From SAR202 cluster bacterium (GTDB taxonomy: Bacteria; Chloroflexota; Dehalococcoidia; Lucifugimonadales; UBA2962): DNA of 64,000 nucleotides. The position numbers and the translations under genes were made by a program. The notes beneath the pieces were generated by a model, which ran no database searches, had not been told where the DNA came from, and saw only the letters and a list, made by a program, of their open reading frames with translations. Each line of letters opens with the position of its first letter. The stretch's first letter is position 1. This document shows, piece after piece, positions 8,300-17,453 of the stretch. Location: NCBI GenBank assembly GCA_022447925.1, contig JAKUTS010000002.1, positions 1 through 64,000 of the forward strand, read 5' to 3'.

Positions 8300-8650
8300 A
8301 TGTCAAGAATGGAACCAGGCGAGCCTTATCATAGGATAGATTTAGAAGAAGCTCTCGAAATGTATCAACAAGAAGATACAGTAGTCATAGACGTAAGGCG
8401 ACCAGACGAATACTCTGCGGGCCACGTCGCTGACGCATTATCGATTCCAGTTGATGACCTGCTTAGTAGATTTGATGAAATACCTCAGTCAAAAAAACTT
8501 CTATTTATCTGTGAGGTAGGTGTACGAAGCGGCCTTGCATGCGAAATGGCTGCTGCTATGGGATTAAGCTCAGACAACCTTTTTAATATAGAAGCAGGAA
8601 CTGGATCTTGGATAGGTGCTGGCAACCCTAGTTCAAAAGGCAACAAGTAA
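8300..8650 (+). CDS. single-domain rhodanese-like sulfurtransferase
   Basis: A 116-residue cytoplasmic rhodanese domain with VIDVRRPDEYSAGHV (29-43) and an active-site loop starting at Cys71 in FICEVGVRSG, followed by the family's final helices. The cysteine is intact, so persulfide transfer is plausible. It sits in the SAM operon between mtnP and a PfkB kinase, behind a good CAGGAG ribosome-binding site. The placement suggests sulfur handling linked to methionine or homocysteine turnover, but the acceptor is unknown. Confidence 0.87.
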   Translation: MSRMEPGEPYHRIDLEEALEMYQQEDTVVIDVRRPDEYSAGHVADALSIPVDDLLSRFDEIPQSKKLLFICEVGVRSGLACEMAAAMGLSSDNLFNIEAGTGSWIGAGNPSSKGNK

Positions 8651-8662
8651 TCCAAGGATTTT

Positions 8663-9613
8663 ATGTTAAACAAAAATAACAAGATATTAGTAGTTGGATC
8701 TGTTGCATACGATTCGGTTGAAACTCATGCTGGTAAAAGAGTAGATGCGTTGGGTGGCTCCGCCTCATATTTCGCTTTATCAGCAAGCTATTTTGCAAGG
8801 CCAACAATTGTCGCCGTTATTGGAGATGATTTCGAACAATCTCACATAGAATTAATGGAATCTAGGAATATTGATTTGTCGGGACTACAAATAGAACATG
8901 GGGATACATTCAGGTGGGCAGGCAAATATGACCCAAATAACCTGAATTACCGTGAAACTATCGATACTCAGTTAAATGTTTTTGCAGAATTTAAGCCAAT
9001 ACTTGATGAAAAGCACAAGTCTACCGACGTATTTTTTCTGGCCAATATACAGCCTGACCTACAAATGGATGTTTTAAATCAAGCCGGTGAAAAACCAAAA
9101 ATTGTCGCGATGGACTCAATGAACCTATGGATTGAAAATAATAAAGAGGATCTATTACAACTAATTCATAAAGTTGACATAGTATTCTTGGATGAAACGG
9201 AATTGAGGCAACTCACCGGTATAAAGGATCTTATTGAAGCTTCCAAGTCAATTATTGGCATGGGCCCAAGGGTTGTTATCATCAAAAAAGGTGAGCATGG
9301 CCTTTTAATGAATAGCATCGACACAGATAATTCTTTTTCTTTATTTGCTTGTCCAGCACTACCAGTCGACCCAGTAATAGATCCAACCGGTGCCGGAGAC
9401 AGCTTCGCAGGAGGATTTATGGGATACCTTACATCAGTAGGAAAAGGTATAACTGAAATATCGGTGCAAGACTTACGGAAAGCTGCAGTTTATGGAACCA
9501 TAATGGGATCATTTACGGTACAAGGGTTCAGTATCGAACAGTTGAAGCTTGTATCTATCGAACAAATTGAAAAGCGATACAATGAATTTATAAACCTAAC
9601 CACAGTATCTTAA
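8663..9613 (+). CDS. PfkB/ribokinase-family kinase, adenosine-kinase candidate by context
   Basis: A 316-residue PfkB-superfamily kinase with the N-terminal GGSASYFALSASYFA segment (31-45) and the C-terminal signature DPTGAGDSFAGGF (240-252) that holds the anion hole and catalytic Asp246. The substrate is not readable. The gene lies directly before ahcY, whose product releases adenosine, so phosphorylation of adenosine to AMP, pulling the SAH hydrolase reaction forward, is the most economical role. A sugar kinase acting on methylthioribose-derived products is the alternative. AAGGA lies upstream of the ATG. Confidence 0.82.
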   Translation: MLNKNNKILVVGSVAYDSVETHAGKRVDALGGSASYFALSASYFARPTIVAVIGDDFEQSHIELMESRNIDLSGLQIEHGDTFRWAGKYDPNNLNYRETIDTQLNVFAEFKPILDEKHKSTDVFFLANIQPDLQMDVLNQAGEKPKIVAMDSMNLWIENNKEDLLQLIHKVDIVFLDETELRQLTGIKDLIEASKSIIGMGPRVVIIKKGEHGLLMNSIDTDNSFSLFACPALPVDPVIDPTGAGDSFAGGFMGYLTSVGKGITEISVQDLRKAAVYGTIMGSFTVQGFSIEQLKLVSIEQIEKRYNEFINLTTVS

Positions 9614-9657
9614 ACATTATTTATCATTTATAAAAAACCATCAGTACAAAATATTAG

Positions 9658-10938
<1,281 letters not shown>

Positions 10939-10981
10939 GCCCTGTTTAAAAAAAACTTGATTAAATTAATACGGAGGAATT

Positions 10982-12196
10982 ATGGCTTACAGCCTAACTA
11001 GCTCATCTAAATATCTTTTCACCTCAGAATCAGTAACAGAAGGTCATCCAGACAAACTTTGCGATCAGATCTCTGATGCAATTCTTGATGACATATTAAA
11101 ACATGATCCATCAGCAAGAGTTGCTTGTGAAACTGCAACTACTACAGGTTTGGTTTTTGTTTTCGGCGAAATCTCAACCAATCATTATGTAGACATACCT
11201 ACTATTGTGCGGCAAACCGTTGCAGATGCAGGGTATAACAACCCGGATTTTGGTTTTGACTATCGCTCATGTGGAATAAATGTATCTCTTAAAGAACAGT
11301 CAATGGATATATCCGAAGGGGTTACGGAATCACTTGAAGTCCGAGGTAAAAACAATCAAGGTCCAGATGTGGACAGCTTGGGCGCCGGTGATCAAGGAAT
11401 GATGGTGGGGTTTGCTTGTAATGAAACTCCAGAACTTATGCCCCTAGGCATTTCCCTCGCTCATAAGTTATGTAAAAAAATGTCGGATTTGAGAAATGAC
11501 GGAACACTCCCCTACTTAAGACCAGACGGGAAATCTCAAGTGACTGTGGAATACGAATACGGAGTGCCAAAACGGATTGATACCGTAATCCTGAGCACTC
11601 AACATAGTCCTGATGTCGATCAATCAACAATCGAACATGATCTCATTAAGCAAGTTGCATTAGAGATTATTCCTGACGGTCTTATAGATGATAATACAAA
11701 ATACCTCGTGAATCCTTCTGGTAGGTTTGTGATAGGAGGACCAGTTGGCGATGCAGGTCTAACCGGTCGTAAAATCCTAGTTGATACATATGGCGGACAC
11801 GCACGCCATGGAGGCGGAGCTTTCTCAGGCAAAGATCCTACGAAAGTTGATCGGTCTGCTCATTATGCAGCAAGATACGTGGCAAAAAATTTAGTGGCTG
11901 CTGGAGCTGCAGATCGCTTGGAGCTTCAAGTGTCCTATGCTATTGGTGTTGCTAAGCCTGTTTCAATTGCCATTGAGACTTTTGGAACCAATCACATTGA
12001 TGATGCAAAAATTGTTGAAGTGGTAAATAAACATTTTGACTTAAGGCCTGGCGCCATAATAGAAGATTTGAAGTTACGAAGACCAATATACAAACAGACA
12101 GCAGCATTTGGTCATTTTGGAAGGGATGATATAGATTTGCCATGGGAAGTTACAGACAAGGCAAAAATAATCAAAAAAGAGCTATTTGGTAACTAA
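10982..12196 (+). CDS. metK: S-adenosylmethionine synthetase
   Basis: Makes SAM from methionine and ATP with release of triphosphate. The 404-residue protein shows the family landmarks: [19 protein letters not shown] near the start, [12 protein letters not shown], and [20 protein letters not shown] in the third domain. It has a strong GGAGG ribosome-binding site before the ATG. As a distal gene of the S-box operon its transcription should fall when SAM accumulates, giving direct feedback. Confidence 0.96.
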   Translation: MAYSLTSSSKYLFTSESVTEGHPDKLCDQISDAILDDILKHDPSARVACETATTTGLVFVFGEISTNHYVDIPTIVRQTVADAGYNNPDFGFDYRSCGINVSLKEQSMDISEGVTESLEVRGKNNQGPDVDSLGAGDQGMMVGFACNETPELMPLGISLAHKLCKKMSDLRNDGTLPYLRPDGKSQVTVEYEYGVPKRIDTVILSTQHSPDVDQSTIEHDLIKQVALEIIPDGLIDDNTKYLVNPSGRFVIGGPVGDAGLTGRKILVDTYGGHARHGGGAFSGKDPTKVDRSAHYAARYVAKNLVAAGAADRLELQVSYAIGVAKPVSIAIETFGTNHIDDAKIVEVVNKHFDLRPGAIIEDLKLRRPIYKQTAAFGHFGRDDIDLPWEVTDKAKIIKKELFGN

Positions 12197-12214
12197 ATAG
12201 CGTGGGCCAGTAGC

Positions 12215-13636
12215 ATGAAAATTAAATTTGGCACCGAAGGATGGAGAGCCCTAATAGATCAGGACTTTAACTTAGGTAATGTCCAAATATGTGCTCAAGC
12301 GACTGCTGATCTAATAAAATCGGGTACCACAACAGATGTTGCAACAATAATTGTTGGGTATGATACCCGATTGAAATCTGATTTATTTGCAAAAGCTGTT
12401 GCAGAAGTTTTTGCAGGCAATAACATAAACGTGTTATTAACTGACGGCCCAGTGCCCACACCAGTCGTTAGTCATGCTGTATGGTCTAATCCAGTGGATG
12501 CTGGAGTAGTAATTACCGCTAGTCACAACCCACCGGAATATAACGGATATAAATTGAAAATGCCTGATGGAAGTAGTGCCTCAAGTGAAACTGTAGATAC
12601 GTTAGAAACACACATAAGACGGATAGAAAACAATCCGAGCATAAAGAAGTCCTCCCTTTCTGATGCGATCAGCTCAGGTTTGGTTAAGAAAATAGATTTA
12701 GAATCAAGCTATGTTGAACATTTAAGTAAGTTATTTGACTTAGATAGTATCCGGTCATCAGGAATAAAAATTGTTCATGATCCAATGTACGGATCAGGAA
12801 TTTCCTATTTTTCCAAACTTTTGTCTGGACAATCATCAAAAGTAAAGCAAATACACGCGACTGCAGATAACAGTTTTCCTGGTATTGAACAACCAGAGCC
12901 TGTAGAGAATAACCTGACTTTATTAAGTGAGACAATTAAATATAACCAATATGACATTGGTATAGCTAATGACGGTGATGCAGATAGAGTTGGAATTCTT
13001 GATGAAAATGGTAGATTCGTTACAGCCTTAGAGACGTTTGCTTTAATCTGCTTATACGAACTAGAAATTCTAACCAAAAGAGGACCTATAATCCGCTCGT
13101 TAACTCAGACAAATATGGTTGATCGACTCGGCCAGATCTATGGAGTTCCCGTATTCGAAACAAAAGTTGGTTTTAAACATATTGCGCCGCTAATTGACAA
13201 ACACAATGCCTTAGTAGCTGGCGAAGAAAGCGGCGGATTTACGATTGATGGTCATATACCGGATAGAGACGGCATATTATGTGGGATACTAATATTAGAC
13301 ATGATGGTTAAAACAGGTAAAAGTGTTAGCGAGCTAATAGAGTGGTTATTTAGCATAGTTGGACCCCATTATTACAAAAGACTTGATATAAAGTTTAATG
13401 ACTCAGATAAAGAAAAAATTTTACAAAAACTTGATGAAGCAGGTAGTCAATTAATGCCTGGTGAATTACGTGATTTAAATAAGTCGGATGGATTCAAATT
13501 CAACTTTAAAAATGGTTCATGGATGCTGATAAGATTTTCTGGCACTGAACCACTATTGAGGACGTATGCTGAAGGTAACTCATTAGAAGAGGTAGATAAT
13601 CTTCTATTAACAGCGAAAGAGTTAATTACAATCTGA
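12215..13636 (+). CDS. phosphoglucomutase/phosphomannomutase family protein
   Basis: An alpha-D-phosphohexomutase of 473 residues with all four domains: N-terminal GTEGWRALID (6-15), the phosphoserine loop TASHNPPEYNGY with Ser103, the metal-binding NDGDADRVG, the sugar-binding GEESGGF, and the C-terminal phosphate-binding RFSGTEPLLRTY. It interconverts hexose (or hexosamine or pentose) 1- and 6-phosphates; the sugar is not readable. It begins 18 bases after metK. In this operon a role on a ribose-1-phosphate-type product of mtnP is conceivable, though the family more often acts in cell-envelope sugar supply. Confidence 0.9.
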   Translation: MKIKFGTEGWRALIDQDFNLGNVQICAQATADLIKSGTTTDVATIIVGYDTRLKSDLFAKAVAEVFAGNNINVLLTDGPVPTPVVSHAVWSNPVDAGVVITASHNPPEYNGYKLKMPDGSSASSETVDTLETHIRRIENNPSIKKSSLSDAISSGLVKKIDLESSYVEHLSKLFDLDSIRSSGIKIVHDPMYGSGISYFSKLLSGQSSKVKQIHATADNSFPGIEQPEPVENNLTLLSETIKYNQYDIGIANDGDADRVGILDENGRFVTALETFALICLYELEILTKRGPIIRSLTQTNMVDRLGQIYGVPVFETKVGFKHIAPLIDKHNALVAGEESGGFTIDGHIPDRDGILCGILILDMMVKTGKSVSELIEWLFSIVGPHYYKRLDIKFNDSDKEKILQKLDEAGSQLMPGELRDLNKSDGFKFNFKNGSWMLIRFSGTEPLLRTYAEGNSLEEVDNLLLTAKELITI

Positions 13637-13723
13637 GTTTTTGATTTATCTGCATATTGGTTCGAATGCTGTTAGGATTGTTCTAACTTATAAAAACATG
13701 GTTGAACAAAACACAAAATATCA

Positions 13724-16519
13724 ATGGCAAAGAGTCCCTTAATATTATTAATCGACGGCCATGCTCTGATTTTCGTGGCTTACAACGCATTAAAGGTGCC
13801 TATGACCCTCGCATCTACCGGCGAGCCTATAGGAGCAGTTTATGGTTTTATGAACAGTTTCTTGCGCATAATTTCCGACTTTCAACCAACTCACTGTGCA
13901 ATTGCTTTTGATAGACGAGAACCCACTTTTAGACATGAATTGTTTGATCAATATAAAGCTAATCGACCTCCAACTCCTGAAGATCTACCTGCACAAGTTG
14001 ATCTAGTAAAAGAAATGATGAGAGCGTTTGAAGTTCCTATCTTTGACGCAAAAGGATTTGAGGCAGACGATGTACTTGGAACACTAAGTCATCAATCCGA
14101 TAACTCAGACATGGATTCAGTAATTGTTACCGTCGATACTGACACTCTTCAATTAGTATCTAATAAAACAAGAGTTTATATATCAACCGCATTTAACAGA
14201 AAAATATATGACATAGAAGAAGTCTGCAAAAGATATGATGGACTAACTCCTGAAATAGTTCCAGATATAAAAGGTTTACAAGGCGACACCTCAGACAACA
14301 TACCCGGTGTGCCTGGAGTAGGTATTAAGACGGCCTTAAAACTGCTTAAACAATATGCAACTATTGACGGGGTTTATGAAAATATAGATAACGTAGTTCC
14401 TGAGCGAATTCGAAATCTGTTAATAGAAAATAAGGAAAGCGCAATCCAAAGTAAGGATCTTGCAACTATAAGGCGCACCGTACCAATCCAACTAGATCTT
14501 AATCTAGCTAAATTTCCGCAATATGATAACGATCAATTAATCGATTTTCTTAGGTCTCTGGAATTTAATTCCATGATTCGAAGATTGCCTAAAAAAGAAT
14601 CAGGGGAACCAATTGAAGTAAAGAATGAAAAAGTTCAGGTTGAATATGAAATCGTAGACAATTTACCTGCGTTAGAATCATTAGTTGCGACTTTAAATTC
14701 AACCGATTCCTTTTCGTTTGATACGGAGACCACATCAATTGACCCTATGAGGGCACAACTTGTAGGCATATCTTTTTCAAATGAGATAGGTAAGGCGTGG
14801 TATATTCCTGTTGGCCACATAGAAAAACTTGCACTTAATTTGGATGGACAACCTACTTCTCCAAACCAAATACCGTTAGATATTGTTCTGGAAAAGATAC
14901 GACCTGTGTTTCAAAATGAAACACCCAAAATAGCACATAATGCTAGTTATGACGCAACAGTGCTACTTAAATATGATATTCGAATAAGAAATCTATTCTT
15001 CGACACGATGCTTGCAGCTCATTTAGCCGGAAAACGTTCGGTCGGCCTTAAAAATTTAGTTTTTGATATGTTCGGGCATCAAATGACTCCTATTGAAGAA
15101 TTAATAGGCACTGGGAAGAAACAAATTACTATTGATGAGGCTCCAATCTTGGAGGTGGCTCAATATGCTGCTGCAGATGCTGACTTTACATACAGACTGC
15201 ACCATAAGCTATTGCAGACACTTAAAGAAGAATCTCTATTAAAATCTTTTAATGATATTGAGATGCCTCTCGTAGATGTGATTGTAAAAATGCAGTCAGA
15301 TGGAGTTTCAATTGACTTAGACTTACTCAAGGAAATGTCTGCAGATCTTAATAACCGAATTACTGTGATTCAAAAAGGTTTATTTGATTTAATTGGATAT
15401 GAATTCAACGTTAGCTCATCCAAGCAATTGGCTGATGTTTTATTTTCCGAACTCAAATTGAAGCCTGTCAAAAAAACTGCTACCGGCTTCTCTACAGATG
15501 CTGCTTCATTAGATGCAATTAAAACCAATCTAGACTTAGGGCGCGATGAAAATGCAGACCCCAGATCATATGACACCATAGCTAAAATCCTAGAATATCG
15601 CGAGCTGACAAAATTGAAATCTACCTATGTTGATGTTTTACCTCAACTTGTAAACCGTAACACTGGCAGAGTTCATACAAGCTATAGACAAACGGGGTCA
15701 TCAACGGGTCGAGTATCAAGCAACGACCCAAATGTACAAAATATTCCTGTTAGGACAGAATTGGGCAGAAAAGTCAGAAATGCGTTTATTCCATTAGATC
15801 AAAACTCAACAACATTAATAGCTGCCGATTATTCTCAAATCGAATTAAGAGTTCTTGCTCATTTATCCCAAGATGGTAACTTGATAGCTGCGTTTAACAA
15901 TGATGAAGACATACACGCATCTACATCTGCTCTCGTATATGGAGTTCCTATATCTACAGTAACACCGGAAATGAGAAGAGTAGCCAAAGTACTAAACTTC
16001 GGTGTTCTGTATGGCTTAACTCCTTTTGGGATATCACAGCAAACAGACTTATCACCGGATAAAGGTAAGGAATTCATATCGATATTCTTTAATAATTATC
16101 CTGGGATCAAAGAGTATATAGATAAGACCATTATTTTCTGTCAACAAAACGGTTATGTAGAGTCAATGAAGGGTAGACGCAGGTATCTTCCAGAAATCAA
16201 CTCAAGCAATAGAATTGCTCGTCAAGCTGCTGAAAGAGCTGCTATAAATATGCCAATTCAAGGTTCAGCTGCTGATGCCATAAAAATATCAATGATAAAT
16301 ATTCAAGAACAGATGAACCTGCAAAAATTAACTTCTACGATGATTTTGCAGGTTCATGACGAATTGGTATTCGAATCTAAAGTCGATGAATTAAATTCTT
16401 TGAAGATAATAATTGAAGAAAACATGATAAATGCAATTGAATTGGATGTTCCCCTAAAAATTGAAATGAAAACTGGGCATAATTGGGGAAATATGTCTAA
16501 ACTTCTTGAGTCAATTTGA
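13724..16519 (+). CDS. polA: DNA polymerase I with intact 5' nuclease and proofreading domains
   Basis: A 931-residue family A polymerase for gap repair and Okazaki-fragment processing. The 5' nuclease domain occupies about 1-290, with IDGHALIFVAYNAL and EADDVLGTL. The 3'-5' exonuclease domain (about 310-500) keeps FDTET with Asp333 and Glu335, AHNASYDATVL and the YAAADADFTYRL motif, so proofreading should be active. The polymerase domain has motif A DYSQIELRVLA (Asp702), the O-helix RRVAKVLNFGVLYGL and motif C HDELVFE (Asp879). It is on the same strand as the SAM operon, 87 bases after the mutase. Confidence 0.97.
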   Translation: MAKSPLILLIDGHALIFVAYNALKVPMTLASTGEPIGAVYGFMNSFLRIISDFQPTHCAIAFDRREPTFRHELFDQYKANRPPTPEDLPAQVDLVKEMMRAFEVPIFDAKGFEADDVLGTLSHQSDNSDMDSVIVTVDTDTLQLVSNKTRVYISTAFNRKIYDIEEVCKRYDGLTPEIVPDIKGLQGDTSDNIPGVPGVGIKTALKLLKQYATIDGVYENIDNVVPERIRNLLIENKESAIQSKDLATIRRTVPIQLDLNLAKFPQYDNDQLIDFLRSLEFNSMIRRLPKKESGEPIEVKNEKVQVEYEIVDNLPALESLVATLNSTDSFSFDTETTSIDPMRAQLVGISFSNEIGKAWYIPVGHIEKLALNLDGQPTSPNQIPLDIVLEKIRPVFQNETPKIAHNASYDATVLLKYDIRIRNLFFDTMLAAHLAGKRSVGLKNLVFDMFGHQMTPIEELIGTGKKQITIDEAPILEVAQYAAADADFTYRLHHKLLQTLKEESLLKSFNDIEMPLVDVIVKMQSDGVSIDLDLLKEMSADLNNRITVIQKGLFDLIGYEFNVSSSKQLADVLFSELKLKPVKKTATGFSTDAASLDAIKTNLDLGRDENADPRSYDTIAKILEYRELTKLKSTYVDVLPQLVNRNTGRVHTSYRQTGSSTGRVSSNDPNVQNIPVRTELGRKVRNAFIPLDQNSTTLIAADYSQIELRVLAHLSQDGNLIAAFNNDEDIHASTSALVYGVPISTVTPEMRRVAKVLNFGVLYGLTPFGISQQTDLSPDKGKEFISIFFNNYPGIKEYIDKTIIFCQQNGYVESMKGRRRYLPEINSSNRIARQAAERAAINMPIQGSAADAIKISMINIQEQMNLQKLTSTMILQVHDELVFESKVDELNSLKIIIEENMINAIELDVPLKIEMKTGHNWGNMSKLLESI

Positions 16520-16594
16520 TAGACGTGCATTGACACCGATTCGATGCACCAATAAGATTTAAAGGTCCCCATTCACCTGTCAGGGAGAGGCATT

Positions 16595-17410
16595 ATGTTA
16601 GAGGAGCAGGAGACCGTAACCATAATAGAGGGTATTAGTAAGTACATTAATAACCCTAGAACTAAGACCGATGGTCCACACACGGCGACTGAACTTGGTA
16701 GGTTTGCACAGTACTATGGTGCAGATCGAGTTTTAAAAGAAATTGATCCGTCCGAAGTTGGTAGTTATTCTGAACGAGTTAGTGAGGGCGGAGCTGTGCC
16801 ACAAGCTGCAGAAAGGCTTCAGGTGATTCGAGCATTTCTTTCATACATGAAGAAAAGCGGGCATCTTGAAGTGAATTTAGCCCAACATGTTCGTATAAAG
16901 AAAAACCGTGTTAGAAATAATAAACCTACGGACATGGCACAAGAAGTTATTGAATTAACTCCATCTGGACATAAACAACTAAATACCGAACTCGATAATT
17001 TAAAACAAGAAAGAGTAGGACTAGCTGAAGAAATTCATAAAGCGGCTCAAGACAAGGACGTTCGAGAGAATGCTCCGTTAGAGGCAGCTAGGGAGCAACA
17101 AGGGCACGTTGAGTCCAGGATTAGAGACATTGAGGTACAACTCAGAAATGCAGTAGTAATTGATCCGAAAAAGCGTAGAAAAGATGCTAGAGTAAGGATT
17201 GGGGCAAAAGTGACTCTAAAAGATCTTTCATCTGGTAAAGAACAAGGTTATACGGTTGTTAGCGTCTCAGAAGCAAACCCTCTCGAGAACAAAATTTCTA
17301 ATGTGTCTCCAGTAGGTAAGGCAGTAATGAAAAGAGTCGCTGGACAACAAATTGAAGTTGATACTCCACTAGGCAAACAATCCTTCTTGATCGTAAGAGT
17401 CTCAGCCTAG
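16595..17410 (+). CDS. greA: GreA-type transcript cleavage factor with ~115-residue N-terminal extension
   Basis: Residues 117-271 form a complete GreA: a coiled-coil with the tip residues Asp155 and Glu158 in DKDVRENAPLEAA, matching the D and E of the usual GDLSENAEY tip, then the FKBP-like domain with RVRIGAKVTLKD and NPLENKISNVSPVGKAV. GreA rescues backtracked RNA polymerase. The usual length is about 158 residues. Here residues 1-110 add a helical domain with ATELGRFAQYYGADRVLKEI and AAERLQVIRAFLSYMKKSG, which resembles the core-binding (SAM-like) domain of tyrosine recombinases. AGGGAGAGG precedes the ATG, so the long form is the likely translation start. Confidence 0.88.
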   Translation: MLEEQETVTIIEGISKYINNPRTKTDGPHTATELGRFAQYYGADRVLKEIDPSEVGSYSERVSEGGAVPQAAERLQVIRAFLSYMKKSGHLEVNLAQHVRIKKNRVRNNKPTDMAQEVIELTPSGHKQLNTELDNLKQERVGLAEEIHKAAQDKDVRENAPLEAAREQQGHVESRIRDIEVQLRNAVVIDPKKRRKDARVRIGAKVTLKDLSSGKEQGYTVVSVSEANPLENKISNVSPVGKAVMKRVAGQQIEVDTPLGKQSFLIVRVSA

Positions 17411-17453
17411 TCTTTCAAAACTATTTATATATTAATTATTCGCTGGTTAGTAA

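Noticed and set aside
16595-16940. greA N-terminal extension as a separate integrase fragment or mobile element
   Set aside because: It is in frame with GreA under a single good ribosome-binding site, lacks the catalytic domain of recombinases, and has no flanking repeats.
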